Shown here: positions 54,650 to 63,510 of the stretch, piece by piece
Numbering within the stretch: position 1 is the stretch's first letter
Layout of the letters: every line of letters begins with the position of its first letter
Assembly: GCA_948469885.1 (NCBI GenBank)
Contig: CAOKMT010000002.1
Coordinates: 1 to 64,000 of the forward strand
From: an uncultured Sporosarcina sp.
Lineage (GTDB): Bacteria; Bacillota; Bacilli; Bacillales_A; Planococcaceae
Length of the DNA: 64,000 nt
Reading direction: 5' to 3'
Made by a program: the position numbers and the translations under genes
Notes under the pieces: model-generated
Database searches by the model: none
What the model saw: the letters and a program-made list of their open reading frames with translations, nothing else
What the model was told of the DNA's origin: nothing

Positions 54650-54960
54650 GATAATGTGGTACCGATTGTGGTTTAAAAGGGAATCCGGAAATTTGGAGCT
54701 GTCCCCGCAACTGTAAGCGCAAATCGCCATCACTGACTTGCCACTGTGGAGCAATCTACGGGAAGGCTCGGTGGACAATGGATGCGTGAGCCAGGAGACC
54801 TGCCAATTCATCGTCGAGCGACACTTTCTTCGGGGGTTGAGGAGTGGAAGCGAACGGGTTTGATGGCTTCCTTCCATTTGAAGGGGTTCCCGGTCAGTTT
54901 CCAATCTTAAAATCCATGAGCGATAGCTCTGCCGAAGAGGCGGAGCTATCGATTTTTTAC
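54650..54960 (+). promoter_or_regulatory. Cobalamin riboswitch with intrinsic terminator
   Basis: Conserved pieces appear in order: GGGAATCCGG, GCTGTCCCCGCAACTGTAAG, GCCACTG, GGGAAGG, and the B12 box GAGCCAGGAGACCTGCC (54788-54804). The expression platform is a terminator: CGATAGCTCTGCC (54921-54933) pairs with GGCGGAGCTATCG (54939-54951), then six Ts. Adenosylcobalamin should switch off the class I reductase operon, sparing it when a B12-dependent enzyme can work. Confidence 0.93.
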
Positions 54961-55104
54961 GTCTAGGTAACCTGCTTCTCTAAACGAAATAATTGAAATC
55001 ATATAATTGGGTAATGTCCAGCGTAGGCATAGACGCCTTGTCGGATGAATATTGACACCCATCTTTAAGCAAAAGAAAGATAAATGGAAGGAGACGAATA
55101 ATGA

Positions 55105-57327
55105 ATGACAATGAAAATAGAAGTGACGGCTATTGAACGGATGTTCCAACAATTAGAAACTGAATTCGGAAAAGAGGAGATCGCCACATTACGCCGGGCG
55201 AGTGATCTGTGGGAGGAAAGACATCCCAATGGAAGCGACGCAGAATGGGCGAAAAAGATGGTGCTGGAAGCGATCAGTTACATCGCCGAAGATGAAACGT
55301 ATTGGACATATGTCGCTGCGCGGATTTACTTGAATGAAGTATACAAAAATGAAGAAGAACAGCGTGATACTGATGTATATGCTGATTTTGCTCGACATGT
55401 CGAACGGCTTGTAGAGAAAGGTCTATACACGCCCGTTCTGCTTGAGAAATATTCAAAAGAAGAGCTTCGTACATTCGGACAACTTATCGTCCCAGAACGG
55501 GATAAGTTATTTACATACATCGGTTTGAAGACTTTTATGGATCGCTATGTCGCGGTTGACTTTGATAAGCGTCCAGTTGAATTGCCGCAAGAGCGTTGGC
55601 TCATCATTGCGCTTACACTCATGCAAGACGAAACAGAAAAACGGGAAGAAAAAGTGGCGGAAGCGTATTGGGCGATGAGTAATTTGTATATGACCGTTGC
55701 TACACCAACATTATCAAATGCTGGAAAACCGCACGGACAACTATCGAGCTGCTTTATCGATACTGTCGATGATTCATTGCAAGGGATTTACGACAGCAAC
55801 ACCGACATTGCCAATTTGTCGAAGTATGGCGGGGGTATCGGTGTTTATATGGGGAAAATCCGAAGCAGAGGCTCTGCAATTCGCGGATTTAAAGGCGCAT
55901 CGAGCGGTGTGCTTCCTTGGATCAAACAATTGAATAACACGGCGGTTAGTGTAGACCAACTTGGTCAACGACAAGGCGCTATTGCTGTGTATCTTGATGC
56001 TTGGCATAAAGATATTTTGACATTTTTGGATTTAAAGTTGAACAACGGCGATGAGCGGATGCGTGCGCACGATATTTTCACAGGCATTTGTTTGCCGGAT
56101 ATTTATATGGAACAAGTGGACGCGCGTGGCGAATGGCATTTATTCGACCCACATGAAGTGCGTGAAGTGATGGGCTTCTCGTTGGAAGACTTTTATGATG
56201 AAAAGCGGGGAGAAGGTTCATTCCGTGAAAAGTATGAAGCCTGTGTCAATCATCCGGAACTAAGTCGTACAACGATTCCGGCGATCGAGTTGATGAAGCG
56301 GATTTTACGGAGCCAACTCGAAACGGGTGTACCGTTCATGTTTTACCGCGACGAAGTGAACCGTGCCAATGCGAATAAGCATGAAGGGATGATTTATTCA
56401 TCGAATCTATGCTCAGAAATTGCGCAGAACCAAAGCGCGACGCAATTTGAATCAGTTACATTGGAAGATGATATTGTCGTCACTCGTTCCAAACCTGGTG
56501 ATTTCGTCGTTTGTAATTTATCTTCCATCAATTTGGGGCGTGCAGTTCCGGCGGATGTATTGGAACGACTCATTAAAATCCAAGTGCGCATGCTCGACAA
56601 TGTAATCGATTTGAATAAAATCCCGGTCGTTCAAGCGGCGCGGACAAACGCGCGGTATCGGGGGATCGGACTCGGTACATTCGGATGGCATCACTTGCTT
56701 GCCCTTGAAAATATCCACTGGGAATCGGATGAAGCGGTAGATTATGCAGATCAATTATATGAAAAAATCGCTTACTTCACGATTATGGCTTCAATGGAAT
56801 TGGCGCAAGAAAAAGGGGCTTATCCATTATTTGAAGGATCGGATTGGCAGACAGGCGATTACTTTGACCGCAAAGGCTATGATTCAAAAGCATGGCGTGA
56901 ACTTCGCATCGATGTGGCGACAAATGGGATGAGGAACGGCTATTTGATGGCTGTCGCTCCGAACTCTTCGACATCCGTCATTGCGGGCTCCACAGCAAGT
57001 ATCGATCCGGTTTTCAAACCGTTTTATCATGAAGAAAAGAAAGATTACAAACTACCTGTCGTCGCTCCAGATCTCGATCATAATACGTATGATGTGTACC
57101 GTCGTTCCGCATATATTGTCGACCAAAGATGGTCAGTTAAGCAAAATGCTGCAAGACAACGCCATATCGACCAAGCAATCTCATTCAATCTGTATGTACC
57201 GAATACGATCCGTGCTTCTGTATTGCTAGATCTACATTTACAGGCGTGGAAATCGGGTATGAAGACGACTTACTACACCCGTTCGACAGCGACGGACATC
57301 GAAGAGTGTGAATGGTGTCATTCTTAA
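55105..57327 (+). CDS. nrdE: Class I ribonucleotide reductase, alpha subunit
   Basis: 740 residues, catalytic subunit that reduces ribonucleotides to deoxyribonucleotides. Redox and radical cysteines are C216 (LSSCFID), C436 (NLCSEI, with E438) and C470 (VVCNLSSIN). The tyrosine pair of the radical pathway is YY at 723-724, and the C-terminal CEWC (C735, C738) relays reducing power. The N-terminus lacks the KRDG-type ATP cone of NrdA, as in class Ib enzymes. The ATG lies 11 bp after AAGGAG; an out-of-frame ATG at 55101 is nearer to that site. First gene of an overlapping three-gene operon. Confidence 0.93.
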   Translation: MTMKIEVTAIERMFQQLETEFGKEEIATLRRASDLWEERHPNGSDAEWAKKMVLEAISYIAEDETYWTYVAARIYLNEVYKNEEEQRDTDVYADFARHVERLVEKGLYTPVLLEKYSKEELRTFGQLIVPERDKLFTYIGLKTFMDRYVAVDFDKRPVELPQERWLIIALTLMQDETEKREEKVAEAYWAMSNLYMTVATPTLSNAGKPHGQLSSCFIDTVDDSLQGIYDSNTDIANLSKYGGGIGVYMGKIRSRGSAIRGFKGASSGVLPWIKQLNNTAVSVDQLGQRQGAIAVYLDAWHKDILTFLDLKLNNGDERMRAHDIFTGICLPDIYMEQVDARGEWHLFDPHEVREVMGFSLEDFYDEKRGEGSFREKYEACVNHPELSRTTIPAIELMKRILRSQLETGVPFMFYRDEVNRANANKHEGMIYSSNLCSEIAQNQSATQFESVTLEDDIVVTRSKPGDFVVCNLSSINLGRAVPADVLERLIKIQVRMLDNVIDLNKIPVVQAARTNARYRGIGLGTFGWHHLLALENIHWESDEAVDYADQLYEKIAYFTIMASMELAQEKGAYPLFEGSDWQTGDYFDRKGYDSKAWRELRIDVATNGMRNGYLMAVAPNSSTSVIAGSTASIDPVFKPFYHEEKKDYKLPVVAPDLDHNTYDVYRRSAYIVDQRWSVKQNAARQRHIDQAISFNLYVPNTIRASVLLDLHLQAWKSGMKTTYYTRSTATDIEECEWCHS

Positions 57328-57752
57328 TCGCTTACGCATCATGGAGTGGCAATACGCAGGAAGTTGCGGAATTAATTGAAGAGACGTTGAAGTATCATCA
57401 AATTGAAGTAACTACGTATCGAATCGGCATGGGCATTATTCCAAATCCTGCCGATTTCGATGCGATGCTTATCGGTTCATTTACGTGGGATCAAGGCTCG
57501 ACACCAGACGAAGTGAAAGATTTCGTTGCCGACGTTGGCTACAAACCTGAAAATGTGTATGTCTTTGGAACCGGAGACACACAATTTGGGGGCGACGCAT
57601 TGTTTTGCGGCGCAGCAGTGAAGCTGGCCCGATTTTACGAATCGGCCTATCCACCGTTAAAAATTGAACAAAGTCCAAGAGGCACGCAAGAAGCGAGTGT
57701 CAAGGAATGGACGGAAGGAGTTATTCAGCATTGGCTACACTTACACGAGTAA
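57312..57752 (+). CDS. Flavodoxin-like protein, probable NrdI-type activator
   Basis: 146 residues. The FMN phosphate loop is YASWSGNTQEVAE; further flavin loops are SFTWDQGSTPDE and GTGDTQFGGDAL, typical of short-chain flavodoxins. It sits between the alpha and beta reductase genes, overlapping both (16 bp and 22 bp), so synthesis is tightly coupled. In class Ib systems NrdI, a flavodoxin, makes the oxidant for the dimanganese cofactor of NrdF; this protein may do that, or deliver electrons to the reductase. Confidence 0.85.
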   Translation: MVSFLIAYASWSGNTQEVAELIEETLKYHQIEVTTYRIGMGIIPNPADFDAMLIGSFTWDQGSTPDEVKDFVADVGYKPENVYVFGTGDTQFGGDALFCGAAVKLARFYESAYPPLKIEQSPRGTQEASVKEWTEGVIQHWLHLHE

Positions 57753-58768
57753 AAGTATTAGATCCAGCAAATCCAAATAAATCGACCGCGATATTTGGTG
57801 GGAAAGCGAGCGGAATTTTGAATTGGAACGACCTGGCACATCCTCATTTTTATACATTGCGTCAGCGGATCAGATCGTTGTTTTGGACAGCAAATGAAGT
57901 TGATATGACGCAAGACGTTAAGCAATTTTCAACATTAAGCGAACCGGAACAAGATGCATTTTTGAAAATAATTGGGCTGCTTGCAACATTGGATGGTCCA
58001 CAAACAACCATTGCGTTAAAGCTTTCAGACTTCACAACGGATCCATCTGTCAAGTCATTAATGGCGACAATTGCTGACCAAGAAAGCGAGCATAATCATT
58101 CGTATGCATATGTACTTTCTTCTGTAACGACATTTGATAAACAGATCGAGTCGTTTGAAATGGGCCGGACGGATGAAGTGTTAATGCGCCGTAACGATCG
58201 AATCGTTGAAGTGTACAACGAATTTGCAGAGCATCCGACTATCGAATCAGCATTGAAAGCAATGGTCTATACAACGCTGTTAGAAGGTTTGTTCTTCTAT
58301 AGTGGTTTTGCCTTTTTCTACAACTTGGCGCGAAATCAAAAAATGGTTGGTACGTCAACGATGGTTTCTTATATAAACAGGGATGAATTACAACACGGTA
58401 AAGCGATTAGCGATATATTCAGAGCGGCTCTTGCGGAAAACCCGGAATATAATACAGACGAATTCACAGAGTGGATTTACGATCAGTTCCGCCATTCTGT
58501 TGAACAAGAAGTAGCATGGAGCCGTTATGTCCTTGCTAATATTGAGGGAATTGACCTTGAAGAGATGGAAGGGTATATCAAATACCGTGCAAACAAAATG
58601 TTGCGCATGCTCGGTCTAAGCGAAATCTATCCGGAATTCACGGACAACCCGATGCGTTGGATCCGTGCATATGTGGACAGTTTCGACGACACGAAAACGG
58701 ACTTCTTCGAACAGGCATCGCGCCAGTATGTGAAAACGAGTGATTTGAACGGGTTCGATGATTTGTAA
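57731..58768 (+). CDS. nrdF: Class I ribonucleotide reductase, beta (radical) subunit
   Basis: 345 residues. Metal ligands D58, E118, H121, E185, E219 and H222 and radical Tyr125 occur with the spacing of known tyrosyl-radical enzymes (E-x2-H-x3-Y in DQESEHNHSYAY; RDELQH). Thus it is not a tyrosine-less subclass. TTG 57731 follows AAGGAG and starts MATLTRVKVL; an earlier ATG at 57707 lies before that site. It houses the stable radical used by the alpha subunit. Followed by a strong terminator. Confidence 0.93.
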   Translation: MATLTRVKVLDPANPNKSTAIFGGKASGILNWNDLAHPHFYTLRQRIRSLFWTANEVDMTQDVKQFSTLSEPEQDAFLKIIGLLATLDGPQTTIALKLSDFTTDPSVKSLMATIADQESEHNHSYAYVLSSVTTFDKQIESFEMGRTDEVLMRRNDRIVEVYNEFAEHPTIESALKAMVYTTLLEGLFFYSGFAFFYNLARNQKMVGTSTMVSYINRDELQHGKAISDIFRAALAENPEYNTDEFTEWIYDQFRHSVEQEVAWSRYVLANIEGIDLEEMEGYIKYRANKMLRMLGLSEIYPEFTDNPMRWIRAYVDSFDDTKTDFFEQASRQYVKTSDLNGFDDL

Positions 58769-58781
58769 AATATAAAGACTT

Positions 58782-58820
58782 AAAAAAGTGAGCTGAGATC
58801 CATTTCAGCTCACTTTTTTT
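58782..58820 (+). terminator. Intrinsic terminator of the ribonucleotide reductase operon
   Basis: AAAAAAGTGAGCTGA pairs with TCAGCTCACTTTTTT around a loop of about eight bases, with a T-run of seven. Confidence 0.93.
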
Positions 58821-58889
58821 GTGCAATCAGTTAGATGCAGATCATTGAAAGTACGACTATGTGCTGACTCGTTAGGATAATAAACTATG

Positions 58890-59354
58890 TCACTGATTAT
58901 AATCCCACAAAATCCGCCATTCCCCTTCTTCCTCCACTGCAAAAACTTGTTGATAAATGGTGAAATTCCCGTATTTACTTTCATAGAATTGGGCGACTGT
59001 CATACAGTAAGCCAATTCAAAAACAGGAGCCCCGCCCGCCATTTGCCAATCTTTCACTTTTTTCGGTTTACTCACATCAAACGTGAACGTCTCAACGTCA
59101 AATTGATTCATAAATACGTGGGCACGATCTTCCATATATGGCCCTTTTGCCAATTTGTTTTGCATAAGGGAGTGGAATAGCGACCAAGAAGAATAGAAAT
59201 CACCGTCTTGTTCAAAGGTGTAAAATTGATTCACTGCTGCACTCGCCTGCTGCTTTGGAGAAGCGAAGAACAGCTTTCCGATGAACAGAAGCCCGAGGAT
59301 GATGAAGAAGATGAGAAGGATGAGCCGAATGGCTGCTGTTGGTTGTTTTTTCAT
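58890..59354 (-). CDS. Membrane-anchored hypothetical protein
   Basis: 154 residues from ATG 59354 (164 from ATG 59384). One TM helix near the N-terminus (IRLILLIFFIILGLLFIGKL) is followed by an extracytoplasmic domain of about 120 residues (AAVNQFYTFEQDGDFYSSWSLFH; a QVFAVEEEGEWRILW end) resembling NTF2/SnoaL-like folds. The start is unsure: a GGAGG lies between the two ATGs but far from 59354, and 59384 has no site. Family and function not recognised. Confidence 0.65.
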   Translation of the reverse strand: MKKQPTAAIRLILLIFFIILGLLFIGKLFFASPKQQASAAVNQFYTFEQDGDFYSSWSLFHSLMQNKLAKGPYMEDRAHVFMNQFDVETFTFDVSKPKKVKDWQMAGGAPVFELAYCMTVAQFYESKYGNFTIYQQVFAVEEEGEWRILWDYNQ

Positions 59355-59384
59355 CGGTCCCGTCTGTACCGCCTCCTTTCGCAT

Positions 59385-59823
59385 GAGGCATTCTTTTATA
59401 TTATTCTACTATCCCATCATTCATGAATGATCAAGAGTTGAACTTCCCATTATATTTTCCTTCTCCCTTAATATAATTCCTAATATTCAGATATACCGTT
59501 TGGTGATGATATAGAAAGGGTAAAAGAACAAGAAAGATTGATTAAAACTATGGGGTGGCATTTGTATGTCGATTTTTAGCAAGTTTCGTTGATTTGGAGC
59601 GGAAAGCAAGCTAGGTCGTCTCTTACTTTTCAAGAAAAACAAGATGAATGGAGTTGTTTTCGCAATTAGGGGATTCGGTAAAAGATATAGGTTATTCCCT
59701 AATGGGAGAATCCTTTGTCTTTTCGTACACTTGTAAGTATACGAATGAACTTATTGATTCCCAACAATCGAGGAGTGAGTGGGCTCCCTCCCATCGTCAC
59801 TCTCAAAAGGAGCTGTTTGTTCT
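59385..59823 (+). other. Upstream region of narG with several inverted repeats
   Basis: No credible gene; an 8-codon frame MSIFSKFR follows GGGGTGG at about 59565. Three symmetric elements are seen: a perfect 16-bp palindrome ATCATTCATGAATGAT (59416-59431), a hairpin ATTAGGG/CCCTAAT (59665-59671 with 59697-59703), and TCGTACACTT-GT-AAGTATACGA (59723-59744, 9 of 10 pairs). No clear FNR box (TGTGA-N6-TCACA or TTGAT-N4-ATCAA) was found. The long leader suggests post-initiation or unusual control of nitrate reductase. Confidence 0.5.
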
Positions 59824-62800
59824 ATGCAGAGGCAAAAAAAGAGGAAGTTTGGCCTGAATTATTTCAAACCAATTGAACGTTTTTCAGGAAATTGGTCGAT
59901 TTTAGAAGAAAAAAATCGAGATTGGGAGAATATGTATCGACAACGGTGGTCCCATGACAAGGTTGTTCGTACAACACATGGCGTGAACTGTACAGGGTCC
60001 TGCAGTTGGAAAGTGTTTGTCAAAAACGGCATTATCACTTGGGAAAATCAGCAAATTGATTACCCTTCTTGTGGTCCCGACATGCCTGAATTTGAACCGC
60101 GTGGCTGTCCTAGGGGCGCCTCGTTTTCTTGGTATGAATACAGCCCGCTTCGAGTGAAATATCCATACATACGCGGGAAACTATGGCGAATGTGGAACCA
60201 GGCACTTTCGGATTTGAAAGATCCTGTGAAAGCGTGGGCGAGCATCGTTGAAGATCCCGTAAAAGCTGAAGAATATAAGAAAGCACGTGGGAAAGGCGGA
60301 CATGTTCGCGTCAATTGGCGTGATGCGACGATCCTTATTTCAGCCCAACTTATTTACACGATTCAAAAGTATGGGCCGGACCGGATTGCTGGATTTACGC
60401 CGATTCCTGCAATGTCGATGGTCAGCTATGCATCCGGTGCTAGATTCATATCGTTATTGGGTGGAGAAATGCTCAGTTTTTATGATTGGTATGCTGATCT
60501 GCCCCCTTCCTCACCGCAAATTTGGGGTGAGCAGACGGATGTCCCCGAATCGAGTGACTGGTACAATTCGGGATACATTATTATGTGGGGATCAAACGTT
60601 CCACTGACAAGAACGCCTGATGCCCATTTCTTGACCGAAGTCCGATATAAAGGGACGAAGGTTGTTTCAGTAGCCCCAGACTATGCGGAAAGTGTCGTGC
60701 ACGCCGACGACTGGATTGCGGCTCATCCCGGAACAGACGCGGCGGTTGCTCAAGCGATGACACACGTCATTTTAGATGAGTTTTATATGAAACGTAAAGA
60801 GCCATTGTTTCTTAATTATGCAAAGCAATATACGGATATGCCGTTCCTGATTACGTTGGATGAGCATGATGGGGCCTATAAAGCCGGTCGTTTCTTGCGA
60901 GCGAGTGACCTTGGGATGGAGATTGGGCATGCGGAATGGAAGCCGGTTATTTTCGATGAAGTGATAGATGATATTATCGTTCCCAATGGGACAATGGGGC
61001 AAAGATGGGAAGAAGGTGCAAAGTGGAACCTCATTCTGGATAACGAGGATGGTAGCCGCGTTGAACCGGCTTTATCGATTGCCGAACATGATGCCGAATG
61101 GGAAGAAATCGTATTTCCGTACTTTGATAATGTGAAAAATGGAACGTTTAAAAGACCGATTCCCGCTAAGAAAGTGAAATTGGCGGATGGGACGGAAAGG
61201 CTTGTCACGACTGTGCATGATTTGATGTTAAGTCAATATGGCGTGAATCGGATTGGTAGTGAACTCGAGGCATCTGGCTATGATGATGTCGATTCGTTCT
61301 ATACGCCAGCATGGCAAGAGGAAATTACGAACGTAAAGCCTGAACTGGTGACGCAAATTGCGCATGAATTTGCACAAAATGCGATTGATACAGGTGGGCG
61401 CTCAATGATTATTATGGGAGCAGGCATTAATCATTGGTTCAATAGTGATACGATTTACCGGGCTATTTTGAATCTTGTTACGTTGACAGCTTCTCAAGGC
61501 GTGAACGGAGGGGGCTGGGCTCATTATGTCGGGCAGGAAAAATGTCGTCCGATTGAAGGATGGAGTACGATCGCCTTTGCGCGTGATTGGCAAATGCCGC
61601 CTCGGTTGCAAAATGCGACTTCATTTTTCTACTTCGCCACAGATCAATGGAAGTACGAAGAAATGGGCGCTGATTTGCTCATGTCACCTACCGGAGGAAA
61701 AGCACGATATGAACATCCAGCCGATTATAATGTCTTGGCTGCCCGTTTAGGATGGCTTCCGTCATATCCGCAATTCAATAAGAACAGTTTGACGTTTGCC
61801 GAAGAGGCGGCGCAGCAAGGAAAGCAAACGACCGAAGAGATTATTGAACATACACTGGCTCAATTGAAATCGGGAGAAACGCAGTTTGCGGTTGAAGATC
61901 CGGGAGCGCCGGAAAACTTTCCGCGATCCTTGTTCGTTTGGCGCTCGAACCTTGTTTCCAGTTCGGCGAAAGGGCAAGAGTATTTCATGAAGCATCTTTT
62001 CGGAGCTTCGGATGGCCTGCTTGCGACGCCGAACGAAGAAGTAAAACCAGAAGAAATGGCATGGCGAGAAGAAGTTGAAGGAAAACTTGATTTGCTTGTC
62101 GCACTTGATTTCCGGATGACGGCAACGCCGATGTATGCAGATATTGTGCTGCCGGCAGCGACATGGTACGAAAAAGTCGACTTGTCTTCGACAGATATGC
62201 ATCCGTTCGTTCATCCATTCAATCCAGCTGTCGATCCATTATGGGAATCCCGTTCGGATTGGGATATTTACAGATCGCTCGCAGAAACATTTTCTGAAAT
62301 GGCCAAAGTGCATCTTCCTGGTGTCTACAAAGATGTCGTGACAACACCACTCGCGCATGATTCCATTCAAGAAATTGCCCAACCTTACGGCGAAGTGAAA
62401 GATTGGAAAAAAGGCGAGGTAGAAGCGATTCCGGGTAAAACGATGCCCGCCATAACGGTTGTGGAGCGGGATTATGCAAAAGTATACGACAAATATGTCA
62501 CACTGGGGCCGAACTTGGCGACAGGCAAGGTCGGTGCACATGGCGTAAGCTTCTCTGTACAAGAGGAATACGAGCAAATGAAGCGTATAAATGGGACTTA
62601 TTTCGATGACACAATCAAAAATGGCTTGCCGAAATTGCATACTGCAAAGCATGCGGCTGAGGCAATGTTGACGTTATCGTCCGCCACGAACGGCCGCGTC
62701 TCTCAAAAAGCATTCGAGGCAGCTGAAATGGATACGGGTGTGGAACTGAAAGATATTTCTGCCGACCGAGCCGCTGAACAATTCACTTTTGCGGGGATTA

Positions 62801-63510
62801 CAGCACAACCGCGAGAAGTGATCCCGACACCGGTATTTTCAGGATCAAACAAACTCGGTCGCCGTTATTCACCATTTACGACGAACATCGAACGACTTGT
62901 CCCGTTCCGAACATTGACGGGAAGGCAGCATTTTTATATTGATCATGAATTGTTCCTAGAATTTGGAGAGGCATTGCCTGTTTACAAACCAACATTGCCG
63001 CCGATGGTGTTCGGACCGCGGGACAAACAGATTATCGGTGGTCAAGATTCACTCGTACTCAGGTATTTGACACCACATGGCAAATGGAATATTCATTCGA
63101 CGTACCAAGATAACCAACATATGCTTACATTATTCCGCGGAGGGCCGACCGTATGGATATCAGATGTAGACGCGGCGGAGCATGACATTGCAGATAACGA
63201 ATGGCTAGAAGTGTACAACCGGAACGGCGTCGTCACAGCGCGGGCGGTCGTCAGCCATCGGATGCCACAAGGAACGATGTTCATGTACCACGCACAGGAC
63301 AAGCATATTCAAGTACCAGGCTCTGAAATTACGAACGAACGTGGAGGGAGTCATAATGCACCGACCCGTATTCATATGAAACCGACACAAATGGTCGGAG
63401 GGTATGCACAACTAAGTTACGGCTTCAATTATTACGGACCGATCGGAAATCAGCGTGACGTTTACGTTGCTGTCCGCAAGATGAAGGAGGTTAACTGGCT
63501 TGAAAATTAA
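59824..63510 (+). CDS. narG: Respiratory nitrate reductase alpha subunit
   Basis: 1228 residues, the length of Bacillus NarG. Reduces nitrate to nitrite on the cytoplasmic side during anaerobic respiration. The FS0 iron-sulfur ligands are in HGVNCTGSCSW and GCPRG; the Asp ligating molybdenum is expected in the YIIMWGSNVPLTRTPDAHF segment. ATG 59824 follows AAAAGGAGC and gives the family-typical MQRQKKRKFGLNYFKPIERF start; an earlier GTG at 59779 is not credible. It overlaps narH by 11 bp. The reading frame is intact. Confidence 0.96.
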   Translation: MQRQKKRKFGLNYFKPIERFSGNWSILEEKNRDWENMYRQRWSHDKVVRTTHGVNCTGSCSWKVFVKNGIITWENQQIDYPSCGPDMPEFEPRGCPRGASFSWYEYSPLRVKYPYIRGKLWRMWNQALSDLKDPVKAWASIVEDPVKAEEYKKARGKGGHVRVNWRDATILISAQLIYTIQKYGPDRIAGFTPIPAMSMVSYASGARFISLLGGEMLSFYDWYADLPPSSPQIWGEQTDVPESSDWYNSGYIIMWGSNVPLTRTPDAHFLTEVRYKGTKVVSVAPDYAESVVHADDWIAAHPGTDAAVAQAMTHVILDEFYMKRKEPLFLNYAKQYTDMPFLITLDEHDGAYKAGRFLRASDLGMEIGHAEWKPVIFDEVIDDIIVPNGTMGQRWEEGAKWNLILDNEDGSRVEPALSIAEHDAEWEEIVFPYFDNVKNGTFKRPIPAKKVKLADGTERLVTTVHDLMLSQYGVNRIGSELEASGYDDVDSFYTPAWQEEITNVKPELVTQIAHEFAQNAIDTGGRSMIIMGAGINHWFNSDTIYRAILNLVTLTASQGVNGGGWAHYVGQEKCRPIEGWSTIAFARDWQMPPRLQNATSFFYFATDQWKYEEMGADLLMSPTGGKARYEHPADYNVLAARLGWLPSYPQFNKNSLTFAEEAAQQGKQTTEEIIEHTLAQLKSGETQFAVEDPGAPENFPRSLFVWRSNLVSSSAKGQEYFMKHLFGASDGLLATPNEEVKPEEMAWREEVEGKLDLLVALDFRMTATPMYADIVLPAATWYEKVDLSSTDMHPFVHPFNPAVDPLWESRSDWDIYRSLAETFSEMAKVHLPGVYKDVVTTPLAHDSIQEIAQPYGEVKDWKKGEVEAIPGKTMPAITVVERDYAKVYDKYVTLGPNLATGKVGAHGVSFSVQEEYEQMKRINGTYFDDTIKNGLPKLHTAKHAAEAMLTLSSATNGRVSQKAFEAAEMDTGVELKDISADRAAEQFTFAGITAQPREVIPTPVFSGSNKLGRRYSPFTTNIERLVPFRTLTGRQHFYIDHELFLEFGEALPVYKPTLPPMVFGPRDKQIIGGQDSLVLRYLTPHGKWNIHSTYQDNQHMLTLFRGGPTVWISDVDAAEHDIADNEWLEVYNRNGVVTARAVVSHRMPQGTMFMYHAQDKHIQVPGSEITNERGGSHNAPTRIHMKPTQMVGGYAQLSYGFNYYGPIGNQRDVYVAVRKMKEVNWLEN

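Noticed and set aside
59385-59823. FNR box before narG
   Set aside because: Neither TGTGA-N6-TCACA nor TTGAT-N4-ATCAA is present; only other palindromes.
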